Positions 5,354 through 6,205 of a DNA stretch of 6,205 bases are shown one piece after another. The position numbers and the translations under genes are program-made. Source of the DNA: MGIIb-O2 sp964003245 (GTDB taxonomy: Archaea; Thermoplasmatota; Poseidoniia; Poseidoniales; Thalassarchaeaceae). The DNA is taken from NCBI GenBank assembly GCA_964003245.1, contig CAXFIU010000052.1:1-6205 (forward strand), written 5' to 3'. The notes below the pieces were generated by a model. That model ran no database searches, was not told the DNA's origin, and worked only from the letters and a program-made list of their open reading frames with translations. Each line of letters opens with the position of its first letter. Position 1 is the first letter of the stretch.

Positions 5354-5569
5354 TTAATGGAGATTATCTTTAGCGTCGGGATCCATGTAATCCCAATCGC
5401 AGTGAAGAATTTTGAGCTGGTAAAACTTAGCTCTGTTTTCAATGTCAGATTTAAGTTGTTTCATAAAGAAAGCAACGTATGAATCATCACTTTGACATTG
5501 ATTTTCATCAGCCTCTATAAGGCAGGCAAATGAAATGACTCTTTTAGATTCGTCTTTTAATTCAGACAT
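5354..5569 (-). CDS. Hypothetical acidic protein, 71 aa
   Basis: Not recognised. It is small and acidic, with a strand-like I-S-F-A-C-L-I-E (12-19), an acidic D/E/Q stretch (20-30), a helix (YVAFFMKQLKSDIENRAKF, about 31-49) and an acidic end (DWDYMDPDAKDN). The ATG at 5569 is preferred because it overlaps the previous gene by only 13 nt. An ATG further upstream at 5617 would add 16 residues and a 61-nt overlap. Neither start has a Shine-Dalgarno. A 23-nt gap separates it from the next gene. Confidence 0.6.
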   Translation of the reverse strand: MSELKDESKRVISFACLIEADENQCQSDDSYVAFFMKQLKSDIENRAKFYQLKILHCDWDYMDPDAKDNLH

Positions 5570-5769
5570 GGTGGGTCTGCGGTGAAAGAGGATGGTTTGT
5601 TCATGAAGTAGTAACAAGCATTTTTATCTGCTTTTTGGTACTTCTTAATTAGTTCACAGGCTTCTGAGAAAGAAGGACAAGAAGCAACAGTGGCGATGCT
5701 ACTTTTATCTGGTTTTTCTAAAAAGCGTTTAAGTATATAGATCTTTTGAGGAGATCTCATAACATTCAT
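5557..5769 (-). CDS. Hypothetical protein, 70 aa
   Basis: Not recognised. The protein starts with a basic, strand- or helix-forming stretch (SPQKIYILKRFLEKP), then SSIATVASCPSFSEACELIKKYQKA (about 24-48), and ends in a short aromatic and proline-rich tail. The order strand, T-V-A-S, then F-S-E-A-C-E-L-I-K-K helix and a Y-Y-F strand (60s omitted as uncertain) suggests a compact alpha/beta peptide. The frame is open to a TTG at 5832, but I place the start at the ATG at 5769: GGAG lies 8 nt upstream, and this ATG overlaps the stop of the newly noted 54-aa gene in an ATGA junction. An alternative ATG is at 5760. Confidence 0.65.
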   Translation of the reverse strand: MNVMRSPQKIYILKRFLEKPDKSSIATVASCPSFSEACELIKKYQKADKNACYYFMNKPSSFTADPPCLN

Positions 5770-5930
5770 AAGTCTTGCTCCATTGCGTGATAAGAATCTA
5801 ATGTTGCGGGGTAAGGAGGCTTGACTGGCCAAGGATTATCGTGCTCAACAAGAGTGGTCTTATCGAAACTAATCCAAGGCCATTTAGCTTTGAAGATGAT
5901 GGAAAATCTGTGGGCTTTCCAAGATGTCAT
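5766..5930 (-). CDS. Hypothetical short protein, 54 aa, tryptophan- and proline-rich
   Basis: A short gene found by reading the apparent gap between two neighbours. It starts at an ATG overlapping the previous stop (ATGA, 5927-5930) and ends in a TGA that overlaps the next ATG (ATGA, 5766-5769), so it fits exactly into the coupled chain at both ends. The product begins M-T-S-W-K-A-H-R-F-S, has W4, W17, W19 and W34, a basic first third, and a central N-P-W-P-V-K-P-P-Y-P run (32-41). No family is recognised. The fit of both junctions is the main evidence that it is real; codon-level conservation was not testable here. No independent Shine-Dalgarno is visible. Confidence 0.65.
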   Translation of the reverse strand: MTSWKAHRFSIIFKAKWPWISFDKTTLVEHDNPWPVKPPYPATLDSYHAMEQDL

Positions 5931-6205
5931 AGACCATAACGTTGATTTAGCTTGAGCCGCAGCTCCTCGTCTAAAGGAGGATGATAGAACATCTTTTCTG
6001 CTTGCTCAAGAGCATATGCCTTTATACGAAAGCAGAGTTCTTCAAGCTTGGCAAGCTCTGAAGGAGGTAGATCATGTTCGCTTTTAGCAAAGAGAACCCA
6101 GCCGCTTTCTTCTCCTTTGTTGTACATATCCCATTTCGGTTCGTAATGTTTCGTGACACATCGTCTTTCGCCGAATGATGTTTTAGTGCAATGATGGAAA
6201 GAAAG
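5927..6205 (-). CDS. 3' part of an unidentified gene entering from the right edge
   Basis: The frame is open from the right end of the window to a TGA at 5927, giving 92 residues with no ATG, GTG or TTG before the internal ATG at 6127. I therefore read it as the C-terminal part of a gene that starts outside the window, rather than a 66-aa protein starting at 6127. The upstream 26 residues look like genuine protein (H-H-C-T-K..., G-E-R-R-C-V-T-K-H-Y-E-P-K-W-D), with His/Cys residues that could bind metal. The C-terminal half is helical (PPSELAKLEELCFRIKAYAL) and ends in a basic helix. The product is not recognised. It joins the 54-aa gene by an ATGA overlap. Confidence 0.6.
   Translation of the reverse strand, partial: LSFHHCTKTSFGERRCVTKHYEPKWDMYNKGEESGWVLFAKSEHDLPPSELAKLEELCFRIKAYALEQAEKMFYHPPLDEELRLKLNQRYGL

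Noticed and set aside
5294..5482. Hydrophobic open frame of 62 codons on the plus strand, superficially membrane-like
   Set aside because: It is antisense to two minus-strand genes in the coupled chain; hydrophobicity arises from reading the complement of charged codons.
5770..5832. TTG start at 5832 giving a 91-aa form of the 70-aa protein
   Set aside because: A rare start without support, and it would overlap the 54-aa gene by 67 nt; the ATG at 5769 has GGAG and an ATGA junction.
1..6205. tRNA genes, CRISPR repeats, insertion sequences or attachment sites
   Set aside because: No cloverleaf pattern, regularly spaced repeat, transposase motif or long direct or inverted repeat was noticed by eye on either strand.

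Overview
The window looks like a piece of a tailed bacteriophage genome, most plausibly a cyanophage of marine picocyanobacteria. That host call is inference, and no structural phage gene is present to prove it. The grounds are: small genes packed almost without gaps, most joined by ATGA or longer overlaps; few recognisable Shine-Dalgarno sites; many short orphan proteins; and a 2-oxoglutarate/Fe(II) dioxygenase, a DUF932 protein and a small membrane protein of types I associate from memory with cyanophages. No tRNA, rRNA, CRISPR array, transposase or integrase was seen.

There are three blocks. (A) 1-2288, minus strand, read right to left: a 202-aa orphan (1680-2288), a 197-aa helical orphan (1094-1687), a 344-aa DUF932 protein (49-1083), and the first 13 codons of another gene leaving the left edge (1-39). 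(B) 2410-3157, plus strand: a two-gene cassette of a Dps-like ferritin-fold protein (2410-2958) and an overlapping 70-aa single-pass membrane protein (2945-3157). This cassette opposes everything around it. It diverges from block A across a 121-bp spacer holding a stem-loop with a T-run, and it converges on block C with an 80-bp 3' overlap. (C) 3078-6205, minus strand, read right to left: a gene entering from the right edge (5927-6205), a 54-aa gene hidden between it and the next (5766-5930), four small orphans (5557-5769, 5354-5569, 5097-5330, 4847-5128), a small basic possibly SH3-like protein (4621-4869), another orphan (4349-4624), a ribbon-helix-helix protein (3979-4374), a 2OG-Fe(II) oxygenase (3344-3982) and a two-CxxC zinc-type protein (3078-3344).

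Block C appears to be one translationally coupled transcription unit: of its ten internal junctions, nine overlap (1 to 32 nt) and one has a 23-nt gap. The RHH protein is the obvious candidate regulator.

The most interesting content is the plus-strand cassette. The Dps-like protein aligns without gaps over 34 residues to the ferroxidase region of E. coli Dps (recalled from memory) and keeps four of the five classical ligands. A Dps-like protein coupled to a membrane peptide, next to an iron-dependent dioxygenase, suggests iron handling or oxidative protection during infection. That functional link is inference only.
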